This document shows positions 25,097-34,015 of a DNA stretch of 50,683 nt, in pieces; positions within the stretch are counted from its first letter, which is position 1; every line of letters starts with the position of its first letter. The stretch covers positions 1 to 50,683 of the forward strand of contig DAOUET010000097.1 of NCBI GenBank assembly GCA_034430155.1, written 5' to 3'. Made by a program: the position numbers and the translations under genes. The notes beneath the pieces are model-generated. The model was given only the letters and a program-made list of their open reading frames with translations, had not been told where the DNA came from and searched no databases. The DNA comes from DAOUET01 sp034430155 (GTDB taxonomy: Bacteria > Chloroflexota > Anaerolineae > Anaerolineales > UBA4823).

Positions 25097-26760
25097 ACAA
25101 CCTTTTGAATATCAGGACACCTGCTGAGAGTCAAGCGAAATCGTTAAAATGTGATTTCAGTCTTGAAAACATTGGATTGAACAATTTACGGGCGGTTTAT
25201 TGGAATCTTCCCGCAGAATCGCTCTATGAGGAGATTGTTTTTCGGAACGAAGGCAAAATCACCTACCAGGGACCGATTGTGGTCAACACCGGAAAACACA
25301 CAGCTCGGGCTGCGAATGACAAATTTATCGTTCGTGAAGCTAGCACTGAAGAGCATATCTGGTGGGGGGAATATAACCGGCCTTTCAGTGCAGAGAAGTT
25401 TGATGAACTTTTTGCGCGCCTGCAAGGCTATCTACAAGGCAGGGATGTCTTTGTACAGGATGGCTATGGTGGTGCTAACCCCCAATATCAATTACCAATT
25501 CGGATCATCGCGGAATATGCCTGGCATTCACTCTTTGCCCGAAACATGTTTGTGGTTCCCAAGACCTTGGAGGAATACCGCCGTCATGTTCCTGAATTTA
25601 CAGTGCTGTGTGTACCTTCTTTTAAAGCATTCCCGTCCATTGATGCAACCGCCTCACAAACCTTCATCGTGATTAATTTCGAGGAAAAGCTTTGCATCAT
25701 AGGCAACTCAGCCTATGGAGGAGAAATAAAAAAATCGATCTTTACGGTGTTGAATTATCTGTTACCACTCCAGGGAGTTATGACCATGCATTGCTCTGCC
25801 AATGTCGGTCTGGATGGGGATACTGCGCTCTTTTTTGGACTGTCTGGCACAGGTAAAACCACCCTTTCAGCGGATCCCCAACGAAAATTAATTGGAGATG
25901 ATGAACATGGCTGGAGTGATGAGGGCATTTTCAACTTCGAAGATGGCTGTTATGCCAAGGTGATTCAGCTTTCAATGACCGCTGAGCCTGAAATTTACGC
26001 TTGTACTCAAAAATTTGGCACCATCCTCGAAAACGTCATCTATGACCCTGTCAGCCGTAAGATTGATTTAGATGATGATAGCTTGACCGAAAACACGCGG
26101 GCATCCTATCCATTGAGATATATCCCTAATGCGGTGCCGGAGAAGATGGGAGGACATCCGAAGAATATAATCCTGCTAACCTGTGATGCCTCTGGGGTAA
26201 TGCCCCCCATCGCCAAACTTACCCCAGATCAGGCGCTTTATCACTTTATATCGGGCTATACCTCGAAGGTAGGAGGCACAGAGATTGGTTTGGGAGAAGA
26301 GCCAGAGATTACTTTCAGCACATGCTTTGGGGCACCTTTTATGGTTCACCATCCAAGTTTTTATGCTGATCTATTGAAACAAAAGATCATTCGCTACGGG
26401 GTGAATTGCTGGCTGCTTAATACCGGCTGGGTGGGCGGTCAGTATGGAATTGGCAAGCGCATAAGCATCCGCTATACCCGCGCCATGCTAAATGCGGCTT
26501 TGAATGGTGAATTGTGCGATGTTGATTACTTCATAGACCCGATATTTGGCTTTGAAGTCCCCAAATCCTGTCCTGAAGTGCCCGAGGAGGTCTTGAATCC
26601 AGCTTCGGCGTGGCCTAACGAAGAAGCCTATATCCAGAAGTATCGAGAGTTAGCAGCTCGCTTTATCGATGTCTTTAAGAAATTTGAAGCGAATACGCCA
26701 GCGGAAATACGAAATGCTGGGCCAAGGGTAGATGTGCGAGATCTTCATACTATCCGGTGA
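25093..26760 (+). CDS. pckA: Phosphoenolpyruvate carboxykinase (ATP)
   Basis: 555 residues from the ATG at 25093. The kinase P-loop FGLSGTGKTTLSADP is near residue 250, followed by LIGDDEHGWSDEGIFNFEDG with the metal-binding Asp residues. The N-terminal RNEGKITYQGPIVVNTGKHT and the Arg in ENTRASYPLRYIP complete the ATP-type family pattern. It converts oxaloacetate to phosphoenolpyruvate and CO2 using ATP, or runs backwards in fermenting cells. It is translationally coupled to the aminotransferase upstream. Its last 11 bases overlap the end of the convergent hflX gene. Confidence 0.96.
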   Translation: MNNLLNIRTPAESQAKSLKCDFSLENIGLNNLRAVYWNLPAESLYEEIVFRNEGKITYQGPIVVNTGKHTARAANDKFIVREASTEEHIWWGEYNRPFSAEKFDELFARLQGYLQGRDVFVQDGYGGANPQYQLPIRIIAEYAWHSLFARNMFVVPKTLEEYRRHVPEFTVLCVPSFKAFPSIDATASQTFIVINFEEKLCIIGNSAYGGEIKKSIFTVLNYLLPLQGVMTMHCSANVGLDGDTALFFGLSGTGKTTLSADPQRKLIGDDEHGWSDEGIFNFEDGCYAKVIQLSMTAEPEIYACTQKFGTILENVIYDPVSRKIDLDDDSLTENTRASYPLRYIPNAVPEKMGGHPKNIILLTCDASGVMPPIAKLTPDQALYHFISGYTSKVGGTEIGLGEEPEITFSTCFGAPFMVHHPSFYADLLKQKIIRYGVNCWLLNTGWVGGQYGIGKRISIRYTRAMLNAALNGELCDVDYFIDPIFGFEVPKSCPEVPEEVLNPASAWPNEEAYIQKYRELAARFIDVFKKFEANTPAEIRNAGPRVDVRDLHTIR

Positions 26761-28138
26761 ATCCGGATTGCCCATGATCATAATCGCCAATTTGCTCATC
26801 ATCAGCTTGTTTTTCCAATTGAGACAGTTGAAATTGATTGAATCGCGCGAGCATACGTCCGGGTAGGCGACCTTGAATGAGAACACCTTTACGATCATGC
26901 TCTACTCGTTCAACCTGTCCTTGCTCATGAAACAGAGCAATCAAGGCCCCCTCATCATAAGGTAATCGGACTGTTATTTCTACGTAATTTTCATAGAGTT
27001 GTTCGCTTATTAATTTCAACAGTTCGTCGATTCCATTCCCTTTTAGAGCTGAAATTGCGACAGCTTTTGGAAAGTTAGATAAGGATTGGCTAGCTCGTTC
27101 CGGGCTTTTCAACCGGTCGATTTTATTCAAGGCAACTACCACTGGTACATGATCCGCGCCGATATCGCGCAATGTCTCATGGACCGCTTGAGCCTGAGCA
27201 ATCGCGTTAAGATGAGTGATATCTACTATGTGTAGGAGCAGATCTGCCTCGGCGATTTCTTCCAAGGTTGCCCTAAAGGCCGCGACCAAGGTGGTTGGCA
27301 ACTTTTGGATAAATCCAACCGTGTCCGTGAAAAGCGCTAAGTGTCCATTTGGTAGTTCAACTCTTCGGGTGGTGGGATCCAAGGTGGCGAAGAGCTGGTC
27401 AGCGACATACACATTAGCATTCGAAAGACGGTTGAGTAAAGTGGATTTGCCTGCGTTGGTGTATCCAACCAATGCGACAACCGGGATTCTTGAACGCTTG
27501 CGACGTGACCTGTATTGTTGGCGATGGGTACGCACTTTTTCTAACTGATTCTTGAGATTGCCGATCCTACGACGTATATCCCGGCGATCGACTTCGAGCT
27601 GGGTTTCACCTGGACCTCGCAGGCCAACTCCGCCTACACCTCCAGCTCGGCCTCCACCCCCTCCTGCCTGTCTCGCTAAGTGTGTCCAAGCCCGGGTTAA
27701 CCTGGGTAACCGATATTCGTATTGTGCAAGTTCAACCTGAAGGGCACCTTCACTGGTGTGGGCATGTTGTGCGAAGATATCCAAGATCAGTGCAGTTCTG
27801 TCCAAGATGCGTACCTTTTCTCCAAAGATTTTCTCCAGTTCTCGTAAGTGACGTGGGGAAAGCTCTTCATCAAATAGAATGACATCAGCTTGGTCTTCTT
27901 CAACGAGTGCCTTAACCTCCTCAACTTTACCTGAACCGATAAACGTCCTTGGATTAGGGGCGCTAAGCTTCTGAGTAGCTTGCCCGACAACGTTTAATCC
28001 AGCGGTATCAGCTAAAAGGGCAAGTTCATTTATAGAATCATCAATTGACAGCAAATCAGCCTCTTGATGAAGATCCATACCAATTAAGAATGCTCGTTCC
28101 CTCGGGGGGGATGTTGGTTCGGGAGTTTTGGTTGACAT
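26750..28138 (-). CDS. hflX: Ribosome-associated GTPase HflX
   Basis: 462 residues. The N-terminal HflX domain includes FIGSGKVEEV and EELSPRHLRELE. The Gly-rich GGGGRAGGVGGVGLRGPGE and the ETQLEVDRRDIRRRI segment before the GTPase domain are typical. G1 is GYTNAGKST (about residue 224), G2/G3 are ATLDPTTRRVEL and DTVGFI, and G4 is NKIDRL. HflX splits stalled or heat-damaged ribosomes. It is a single gene with a convergent 11-base overlap with pckA. Confidence 0.96.
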   Translation of the reverse strand: MSTKTPEPTSPPRERAFLIGMDLHQEADLLSIDDSINELALLADTAGLNVVGQATQKLSAPNPRTFIGSGKVEEVKALVEEDQADVILFDEELSPRHLRELEKIFGEKVRILDRTALILDIFAQHAHTSEGALQVELAQYEYRLPRLTRAWTHLARQAGGGGGRAGGVGGVGLRGPGETQLEVDRRDIRRRIGNLKNQLEKVRTHRQQYRSRRKRSRIPVVALVGYTNAGKSTLLNRLSNANVYVADQLFATLDPTTRRVELPNGHLALFTDTVGFIQKLPTTLVAAFRATLEEIAEADLLLHIVDITHLNAIAQAQAVHETLRDIGADHVPVVVALNKIDRLKSPERASQSLSNFPKAVAISALKGNGIDELLKLISEQLYENYVEITVRLPYDEGALIALFHEQGQVERVEHDRKGVLIQGRLPGRMLARFNQFQLSQLEKQADDEQIGDYDHGQSGFTG

Positions 28139-28306
28139 GAAATCTTATCCAGTTTGACGATTAATTGTAATCTTTTTTCCTTTCAAAGATTCAGACAGCA
28201 TGTAGATATTAAACCTATGTTACCATTATCTGGTTTCCATAGCAGCTCTTAAAGAAAAGCTTGGAAACTGATAAAAGTGACCCTATCAAATTTGCCTTTG
28301 TAATGT

Positions 28307-29236
28307 CTAATATGCCTTTGTTAACCAAGAAAGAAGGGTATCGCCGACTATTTTTAGACTTTGAGGCGAGACTTTATCAACGGTATCTTCGGTTGTGTGC
28401 CAGAAAGGGTAATCAAAATCGATGATATCAACCGCAGGGATATCCGCTTGTAAGAATGCGATATGGTCATCTAACATGCGGTACTTAGGAAATTTGATAA
28501 ATTGTTGAGAATAACCCAATGCTGAAGCCTCATTCCAAATATTATCGCTAAGGATGGGGTCTGAATTTAATTCTTTATAAATGTTGAGATCTTTATCCCC
28601 GACCATGTCGACAATAACGGCAGCATCGGGTCGTTCGCTTAATGCATCTACAAATGCCTGAGAACCTAGAATCCAATCCCATCCGGCGATATTTCCATTA
28701 TCTTCTGCATCAAAAAAGACCAGCCAAATTTGTTTATTTACCTCATTTGGAAGAACACGGCCAAGTTCGATAAGTACAGCTACTCCTGAGGCGCCATCGT
28801 TGGCGCCTGGAACAGCCTTCGTTCTATTTCCTTGATTTGGATCTTGATCGGCGTAGATCCGTGAGTCATAGTGAGTTCCTAAAATAATCCATGGCTCTCC
28901 TCTACCGCGCTTGGCAATCACGTTGTGAATGGCATGTCCCATGATCTCAAGGCTTTGGATTTCTGTCTGCCACTCGTTTTTTTCCAGTTCCGATACGATG
29001 TAGTTGATAGTGGCTTGGTGGGCACTACTTCCTGGTGTCCTTGGTCCAAGTTCTGTTTGGTAAATAACATCTTGATATGCCTGTGAGCCATTAAAGGGGG
29101 TTTTGGAAAGCCTATTTTTACTTTTGGTTATTGCTGGCTGTGCAATGATTGTTGTTGTGATGAAAATAGTAAGAGTGACAATGGTGATTATGGCGATGTT
29201 TTTGGTTAATGGTTTGATTTTGTGGATTGGTGACAT
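28307..29236 (-). CDS. M28-family zinc peptidase, membrane-anchored
   Basis: 309 residues. One N-terminal hydrophobic segment (about residues 13-33, rich in Ile and Thr) acts as signal anchor, so the catalytic part is outside. Zinc ligands of the M28 fold are seen in LGTHYDSR, PGANDGASGVAVLIELG, FFDAEDNGNI and DMVGD, and the last His in YPFWHTTEDT. The wording also resembles animal-type glutaminyl cyclases, which share this fold, so either aminopeptidase or glutaminyl cyclase activity is possible. The gene follows trmFO after 38 bases, with a palindrome in between. Confidence 0.88.
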   Translation of the reverse strand: MSPIHKIKPLTKNIAIITIVTLTIFITTTIIAQPAITKSKNRLSKTPFNGSQAYQDVIYQTELGPRTPGSSAHQATINYIVSELEKNEWQTEIQSLEIMGHAIHNVIAKRGRGEPWIILGTHYDSRIYADQDPNQGNRTKAVPGANDGASGVAVLIELGRVLPNEVNKQIWLVFFDAEDNGNIAGWDWILGSQAFVDALSERPDAAVIVDMVGDKDLNIYKELNSDPILSDNIWNEASALGYSQQFIKFPKYRMLDDHIAFLQADIPAVDIIDFDYPFWHTTEDTVDKVSPQSLKIVGDTLLSWLTKAY

Positions 29237-29241
29237 GGTGG

Positions 29242-29261
29242 TTATTGGCTATACGCAATAA
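29242..29261. repeat. Interrupted palindrome upstream of the M28 peptidase gene
   Basis: TTATTG and CAATAA arms flank GC-TATA-CG, a 20-base hyphenated palindrome placed 6-25 bases before the start codon. A near copy, with one base inserted and one changed, lies at 30700-30720 in the next upstream intergenic region. Both may bind the same regulator, or they may be short dispersed repeats. Confidence 0.4.
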
Positions 29262-29274
29262 AGTAATATTGTTA

Positions 29275-30633
29275 CTATCCTTCACTCATTTGAAGCAACT
29301 GCAAGAATTGCTCCAGGTCAGAGAGCGATCGTTGGGTGTACGCGACTGCCCTTTCCCTTCGGTTTCGTTTAATCTCACCCTCTAATGGGGGTAATATGCC
29401 AAAGTTTGCTTTCATGGGTTGGAAATCTGCCGCGCTGGCATGGGTTATATACTGGCATAAAGCGCCTAACATGGTTGTAGGTGGTAATGCTATTGCATGC
29501 TGACCATTTAATAGTCTGGCTGCGTTCCAACCCGCTAAAAGCCCCGTGGCGATATTACCCGCATAACCTTCCACCCCAATAATCTGTCCAGCAAAGAATA
29601 AATCATGGCGACTTTTGAATTGTAAGGTCGGTTTCAACAATGCGGGTGAATAGATAAAAGTATTGCGATGCATTTGTCCATATCGAACAAATGTAGCCCT
29701 TTCCATGCCGGGGATTTCCCGAAAGATCCGGCGCTGTTCGGGGAATTTTAAGTTGGTCTGAAAACCCACCATATTGAAAAGAGTACCGGCGAGATTGTCC
29801 TGGCGTAACTGTAGGACGGCATAAGGTCTGCGTTTTGTATGTGGATCCGACAAACCTACCGGTCTCATTGGACCAAAAGCCAGGGTATCTCGACCACGGC
29901 GTGCCAGTATTTCAACGGGCAAACACCCTTCGAAAAATCGATGCGAACCAGCCTTAACACCTGTCTCTAAATCCTTTTCAAAAGGCTTTAACTCAATTCG
30001 TTCTGCAGTAAGTAATTCCTCCACGAAAGCGATATACTCATCTTTCGTCATTGGACAATTGATATAATCCCCTGTTTCTTGGTCGCCTCGACCATACCGA
30101 GAAGCAAAAAATGCAGTAGAAAAGTCAATCGATTCTTTTTCGACGATAGGGGCAATGGCATCATAGAAATATAGATGTTGCTTTCCACTGATCTTTTGTA
30201 TTGCTTTTGAAAGCTCAGGAGAAGTCAACGGGCCAGAGGCGATAACGGTAGCTTTGTTCGGTATTTCTCGTATTTCTCTGCGTATCAAAGTAATATTCTT
30301 ATGCCCTTCGATCCTTTCTGTTACTATGCTGGCAAACATTTCTCGATCTACGGCTAAGGCTCCACCTGCTGGAACGGAAGTTTCTCGGGCGCATTGTAAC
30401 AACAGCGAACCCAATCGGCGTAGCTCATCTTTGAGAAGGCCAGGTGCACGATCAAGCAAATTGGATCCAAGTGAATTTGAACAGACTAATTCCGATAGAT
30501 AGGAGCTAGTATGCGCGCCCGTTTTTACTTCCGGACGCATCTCAAAAAGGCTTACTTTTAATCCGCGCTGGGCTGCTTGCCATGCAGCTTCACACCCAGC
30601 CAAACCTCCCCCAACGATGGTTAAATCAGTCAT
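29275..30633 (-). CDS. trmFO: TrmFO, folate/FAD-dependent tRNA (uracil-54-C5) methyltransferase
   Basis: 452 residues. It starts TIVGGGLAGCEAAWQAAQRG, the FAD-binding loop. LVCSNSLGSNLL, ETGDYINCPMTKDEYIAF (with the conserved Cys), MRPVGLSDP and GVEGYAGNIATGLLAGWNAA are all diagnostic of TrmFO. It makes ribothymidine at position 54 of tRNA with methylenetetrahydrofolate as carbon donor. Its presence instead of TrmA fits Chloroflexota and Firmicutes-like groups. Confidence 0.97.
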   Translation of the reverse strand: MTDLTIVGGGLAGCEAAWQAAQRGLKVSLFEMRPEVKTGAHTSSYLSELVCSNSLGSNLLDRAPGLLKDELRRLGSLLLQCARETSVPAGGALAVDREMFASIVTERIEGHKNITLIRREIREIPNKATVIASGPLTSPELSKAIQKISGKQHLYFYDAIAPIVEKESIDFSTAFFASRYGRGDQETGDYINCPMTKDEYIAFVEELLTAERIELKPFEKDLETGVKAGSHRFFEGCLPVEILARRGRDTLAFGPMRPVGLSDPHTKRRPYAVLQLRQDNLAGTLFNMVGFQTNLKFPEQRRIFREIPGMERATFVRYGQMHRNTFIYSPALLKPTLQFKSRHDLFFAGQIIGVEGYAGNIATGLLAGWNAARLLNGQHAIALPPTTMLGALCQYITHASAADFQPMKANFGILPPLEGEIKRNRRERAVAYTQRSLSDLEQFLQLLQMSEG

Positions 30634-30699
30634 TGATTGAAATCCTTTTTAGATGAGTTAGAGTTGATATTTTACCAAATTGAAAGGAATTATTTGTGA

Positions 30700-30720
30700 T
30701 TATGGCTATGCGCAATAATC
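30700..30720. repeat. Interrupted palindrome between trmFO and tatA
   Basis: ATTAT and ATAAT ends with symmetric inner GC pairs, 21 bases in total. It shares the core GGCTAT-x-CGCAATAA with the palindrome at 29242-29261. It lies about 65 bases upstream of trmFO and 130 bases upstream of tatA. Confidence 0.4.
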
Positions 30721-30790
30721 TCGTTGCCATGACCATTCTATTCAAATATGATTATTATCATCCTTTGTATTAATCATTTGGGACTAGATA

Positions 30791-30819
30791 TTTTCATCAA
30801 AGTGTGCTAAAAGTATAGT
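30791..30819 (+). promoter_or_regulatory. Candidate promoter of tatA
   Basis: -35 TTTTCA (30791-30796), 17-base spacer, -10 TATAGT (30814-30819); the tatA ATG follows 33 bases later behind AGGAG. Confidence 0.4.
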
Positions 30820-30851
30820 AATGATCTTCTCTAATAAATAGGAGTAATAAA

Positions 30852-31043
30852 ATGTTCCAATTGGGCGTTCCCGAATTAGTTATCATCCTGGTGATTGTGC
30901 TTGTCCTTTTCGGTGTTGGTCGCATAAGTAAGATCGCCGGTGAGATGGGCAGTGGAATCCGATCTTTCAAGGAAGGCTTACAGGGCGACAACGAAAAGGA
31001 AGAAGAGAACGAAGAGAGCAAGGATATCCCCCCGAAAAGCTAA
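30852..31043 (+). CDS. tatA: Twin-arginine translocase subunit TatA
   Basis: 63 residues, normal for short TatA/TatE. It has one N-terminal membrane helix (LVIILVIVLVLFGVGRI) with the family FG hinge at its end, an amphipathic helix (KIAGEMGSGIRSFKEGL) and an acidic tail rich in Glu and Lys. TatA rings form the pore that exports folded proteins with twin-arginine signals. AGGAG lies nine bases upstream of ATG. No tatC or tatB is next to it. Confidence 0.93.
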   Translation: MFQLGVPELVIILVIVLVLFGVGRISKIAGEMGSGIRSFKEGLQGDNEKEEENEESKDIPPKS

Positions 31044-31452
31044 GCATTCCAAACCTTCCTGACCAGGAGATATCTCAGGGGAGTAAATCTATCCATCCAG
31101 ATCTTGTTTTATTCCATTTAGAAACATCCAAACCAATCCAAAAGATGAGATTTTCAACGTCCAGTCAGTACAACTAATCACCTCTGTGGAGACAATCATC
31201 AGCCATCCAGGAGCACGGACAGCATGTGATTTTGGTGGGGAAGAGATTAACAACGAGCGTGAAGTAACCAATGATGGGTGAACTCTTAACCTTACTCGTG
31301 CCAGACCGGCTCATTACGTCATTAAGGAGTGTGGTATCACACACTCTGCAATACACTTGGCAGATGTAATAAATAAATAACAATCTTAAATGGCGCAAGG
31401 GGTTTACAATGCGTCTAAAGCTTCCCTTGATTCTGAAGATCGATACCGGTAC
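31044..31452. other. Intergenic region with a small hairpin
   Basis: About 400 bases without a recognisable gene, followed by the hydrolase start. GAGTGTG (31327-31333) and CACACTC (31340-31346) form a perfect 7-bp inverted repeat over six bases, a possible operator. A frame around 31105-31280 reads somewhat protein-like but matches nothing I know. Confidence 0.35.
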
Positions 31453-32247
31453 ATGCCTAGACTTGACCTCAGCCCCAACCTAAAAATCCATTATATTGAT
31501 ATTAATAAATCTGGATCCCCTGTAGTCCTGCTCCTCCACGGTCTTGGAGCGACAGGAGAATCTTGGGGATTACAAGTTCCAGCCTTATTGGCTGCTGGAT
31601 TTCGTATTTTAGTCCCGGATCTTCGGGGGTTTGGAAAATCCAGTTATCCTGGGGGTGCTTTATCCATCTCTTCCATGGCAACCGATTTGGTTTACCTGCT
31701 CGACAATCTGCAAGTTTCGGTAGTTGATGCCGTAGGTATATCCATGGGTGGCACCGTAGGATTGCAATTCGCCCTTGATTATCCTGAACGAGTACGCAAA
31801 TTAGTACTTGTAAATACTTTCGCTCAATTAAAACCTGAAAGATGGGACGTATGGTTTTATTTCTTCTTTCGGATCGTATTAATATATACGCTTGGTATGG
31901 CCATGCAGGCACGCGCGGTGGCGAGGCGAATTTTTCCTGAACCAAAACAAGCGGAGTTACGCCAAATTCTAATAAATCAGATCACCGAAGCTGATCCGCG
32001 TAGTTATCGGGCTGCTATATGGGCGCTTGCTCGTTTCAACGTAACCCAGCGTTTAAGTGAATTGACTATTCCAACACTCGTAATCACAGGGGAATGTGAT
32101 TCAACTGTGCCACCCAGAGCTCAAAAGCAATTAGCCGAACTTATCCCAAACGCCCAGCACATTACTATTCCAGGAGCAAGACACGCTGTAATCGCAGACC
32201 AACCAGAAATATTTAATAAAATCCTTCTCGATTCTCTTATGAATTAA
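31453..32247 (+). CDS. Alpha/beta hydrolase
   Basis: 264 residues from ATG 31453 (MPRLDLSPNLKIHYID). LLLHGLGATGESWG holds the oxyanion region, PDLRGFGKSSYP the loop after strand 4, and GISMGG carries the nucleophile Ser97. The acid is in ITGECDSTVPP and the catalytic His in GARHAVI. The triad is therefore complete. There is no signal peptide, so it is cytosolic. The substrate is unknown (esterase, lactonase or C-C hydrolase). An in-frame ATG at 31390 would add 21 residues, but these do not look like the family and neither start has a clear ribosome binding site. Confidence 0.85.
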   Translation: MPRLDLSPNLKIHYIDINKSGSPVVLLLHGLGATGESWGLQVPALLAAGFRILVPDLRGFGKSSYPGGALSISSMATDLVYLLDNLQVSVVDAVGISMGGTVGLQFALDYPERVRKLVLVNTFAQLKPERWDVWFYFFFRIVLIYTLGMAMQARAVARRIFPEPKQAELRQILINQITEADPRSYRAAIWALARFNVTQRLSELTIPTLVITGECDSTVPPRAQKQLAELIPNAQHITIPGARHAVIADQPEIFNKILLDSLMN

Positions 32248-32350
32248 CGAACTTTTATAACGATCCCAACATCCCGAGTTTGGTGCTCTAAGGGGCACGC
32301 ACGCCGCGTGATTTACAATTTACAGAAGAATACGATCGTTGGAGGCGACC

Positions 32351-33388
32351 ATGAAACGCCGGACGTTATTTTTATTGGCATTGCCCATCATTATAAGTAG
32401 TTTATCCCTCAAGATCGGTTATGTGCGAGCGATTAATCCCATTGTACATGCTATTCTTTTCTATTCACCTACCTGCTCTCACTGCCAGAAAGTCATCACT
32501 GAGGACATTCCTCCGCTAATAGATAAATACAGGGATCAATTGATGATTATAGGAATTAACACCGCTGTACCTGAAGGACAGAATCTCTTCCTGGCAGCAA
32601 TAGAACGCTTCCAAATTCCGCCGGAAAGGCGTGGTGTGCCCGCTCTGATTGTAGGAGAAACTGTCCTGGTAGGCGAATTGGAGATACCCGAACAATTACC
32701 TGCAATCATCGAAAAAGGACTTAAAAGTGGAGGAATCGATTGGCCAGACATTCCAGGATTGCGGGAAATAATTAACCAAGACCCATCATTAAGTGCTGAA
32801 GCCGAGGAAACCTTGGCTGATAAGTACTTACGGGATCCTTTGGGAAATACTATGGCCGTCATCGTTCTAATTGGCATGCTGCTCAGCTTGATCTTGATTG
32901 GATATACCTTCTTAAGATCAAACCGCCGATTATCCCCTATCTGGCCGGAATGGTCGTTACCCGCGCTTGCCCTGTTGGGTTTGTTTATCGCGGTTTATAT
33001 GAGTTATGTGGAACTCTCTCAATCCGAAGCCGTTTGTGGACCAATAGGAGATTGCAACGCTGTCCAACAAAGCACTTATGCCCTTCTTTTTGGCGTGCTA
33101 CCTATCGGCATACTTGGTATTATCGGATATCTCCTAATATTTGTTTTCTGGTTGATCAAACAATATGGTCCGAGAGAATGGCAAAGGATCATATCCCTCA
33201 GCATCTTGTGTATGGCGTTTATCGGCATACTTTTTTCAATCTATCTGACGACTTTGGAACCTTTTATTATTGGCGCGACTTGCAGCTGGTGTCTTTCCTC
33301 AGCAGTCGTGATTACCCTGATCCTATGGATTTCAACCGGAGCTGTGCTGCCAATAAAGCAAAAACCTAAAATACGCACGAGAATATGA
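32351..33388 (+). CDS. Thioredoxin-like domain fused to vitamin K epoxide reductase (VKOR)
   Basis: 345 residues. The N-terminal signal anchor is followed by a thioredoxin-like fold with FYSPTCSHC (Cys42, Cys45) and the cis-Pro region RRGVPALIVGET. The second half is a VKOR domain of four to five membrane helices with the loop pair VCGPIGDC (about Cys228 and Cys234) and the active-site CSWC (about Cys312 and Cys315) in the last helices. Together these form a disulfide-making system for exported proteins: thioredoxin part oxidised by VKOR, VKOR by quinone. The order Trx-VKOR is the reverse of the better-known VKOR-Trx fusion. GGAGG lies seven bases upstream of the ATG. Its stop codon overlaps the start of the dead protease gene. 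Confidence 0.9.
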   Translation: MKRRTLFLLALPIIISSLSLKIGYVRAINPIVHAILFYSPTCSHCQKVITEDIPPLIDKYRDQLMIIGINTAVPEGQNLFLAAIERFQIPPERRGVPALIVGETVLVGELEIPEQLPAIIEKGLKSGGIDWPDIPGLREIINQDPSLSAEAEETLADKYLRDPLGNTMAVIVLIGMLLSLILIGYTFLRSNRRLSPIWPEWSLPALALLGLFIAVYMSYVELSQSEAVCGPIGDCNAVQQSTYALLFGVLPIGILGIIGYLLIFVFWLIKQYGPREWQRIISLSILCMAFIGILFSIYLTTLEPFIIGATCSWCLSSAVVITLILWISTGAVLPIKQKPKIRTRI

Positions 33389-33567
33389 ATATTCTCATTC
33401 TTGGAGTTGGTAAAAGTTTGAGGGGAGATGATACTGCCAGCTTAGCTGCTGTGTGATATTGGATTAATCATTATCAAGATTCCAAGCTCTCCTCTGACAA
33501 GCCTCAGATTTCAACCCATATTTCACTTGTTTTTCGCCTATCAAAATTCGAGAAAAATGGTACGAAT
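33385..33567 (+). pseudogene. Hydrogenase maturation protease (HyaD/HoxW type), truncated by stop
   Basis: The ATG at 33385 overlaps the stop of the VKOR gene. Translation gives MNILILGVGKSLRGDD followed by TASLAAV, the N-terminal signature of M52 hydrogenase maturation proteases (ILGIGNxLxGDDG), including the first Asp/Glu-type nickel-sensing region. TGA at 33454-33456 stops it after 23 residues. The following frame YWINHYQDSKL still fits for a short way, then no similarity is found and the frame closes at 33565-33567. A normal protein has about 150-160 residues. It directly precedes the intact hypA gene, where this protease is expected. Confidence 0.75.
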
Positions 33568-33581
33568 TAGAGGTGACATAC

Positions 33582-33610
33582 TTCACTATGTTTGCAGACA
33601 GGATTATGAT
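33582..33610 (+). promoter_or_regulatory. Candidate promoter of the hyp operon
   Basis: -35 TTCACT (33582-33587), 17-base spacer, -10 TATGAT (33605-33610), ending 35 bases before the hypA ATG. It lies inside the space of the lost protease gene, so hyp expression may survive without the upstream genes. Confidence 0.35.
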
Positions 33611-33645
33611 AGCTTTTAGTTGATTACATAAGGCTATTTATTGAT

Positions 33646-33990
33646 ATGCATGAGTTGTCTGTAACAGAAAACCTGCTCGAACTCGCCCTCAAGCATGCTG
33701 AACCCACCCAGGCAAACCGAATAACCGATCTTTATTTAGTTATCGGTCAATTATCGTCAATCGTTGATGATTCAGTACAATTTTACTGGGATTTTGTCTC
33801 GAAAGACACGCTTGCGGAAGGAGCTCGTTTACACTTTAAACGAATCCCTACCGAGCTCTTATGCTTAGACTGCAATAAGTCTTATCTTCCTGGCGAAGAG
33901 CAGCTTTCTTGTCCATATTGTGATGGCATTCGGGTAAAAATATTAGCGGGTAATGAATTTAGACTCGAGGCGATCGAGATTGAAAATTAG
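33646..33990 (+). CDS. hypA: Hydrogenase nickel incorporation protein HypA
   Basis: 114 residues, full length. It starts MHELSVTENLL, where His2 and Glu3 bind nickel. The zinc site is two Cys pairs: LLCLDCNKSY and LSCPYCDG. HypA brings nickel to the NiFe-hydrogenase large subunit with HypB. It is the first gene of hypA-B-F-C-D-E. Confidence 0.96.
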   Translation: MHELSVTENLLELALKHAEPTQANRITDLYLVIGQLSSIVDDSVQFYWDFVSKDTLAEGARLHFKRIPTELLCLDCNKSYLPGEEQLSCPYCDGIRVKILAGNEFRLEAIEIEN

Positions 33991-34015
33991 CCTACTGCGG
34001 GAAGTCTAAAAAATA

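Noticed and set aside
33454..33456. TGA in the maturation protease gene as a possible selenocysteine codon
   Set aside because: The family has no selenocysteine at this place, similarity is lost soon after, and no SECIS-like hairpin directly follows.
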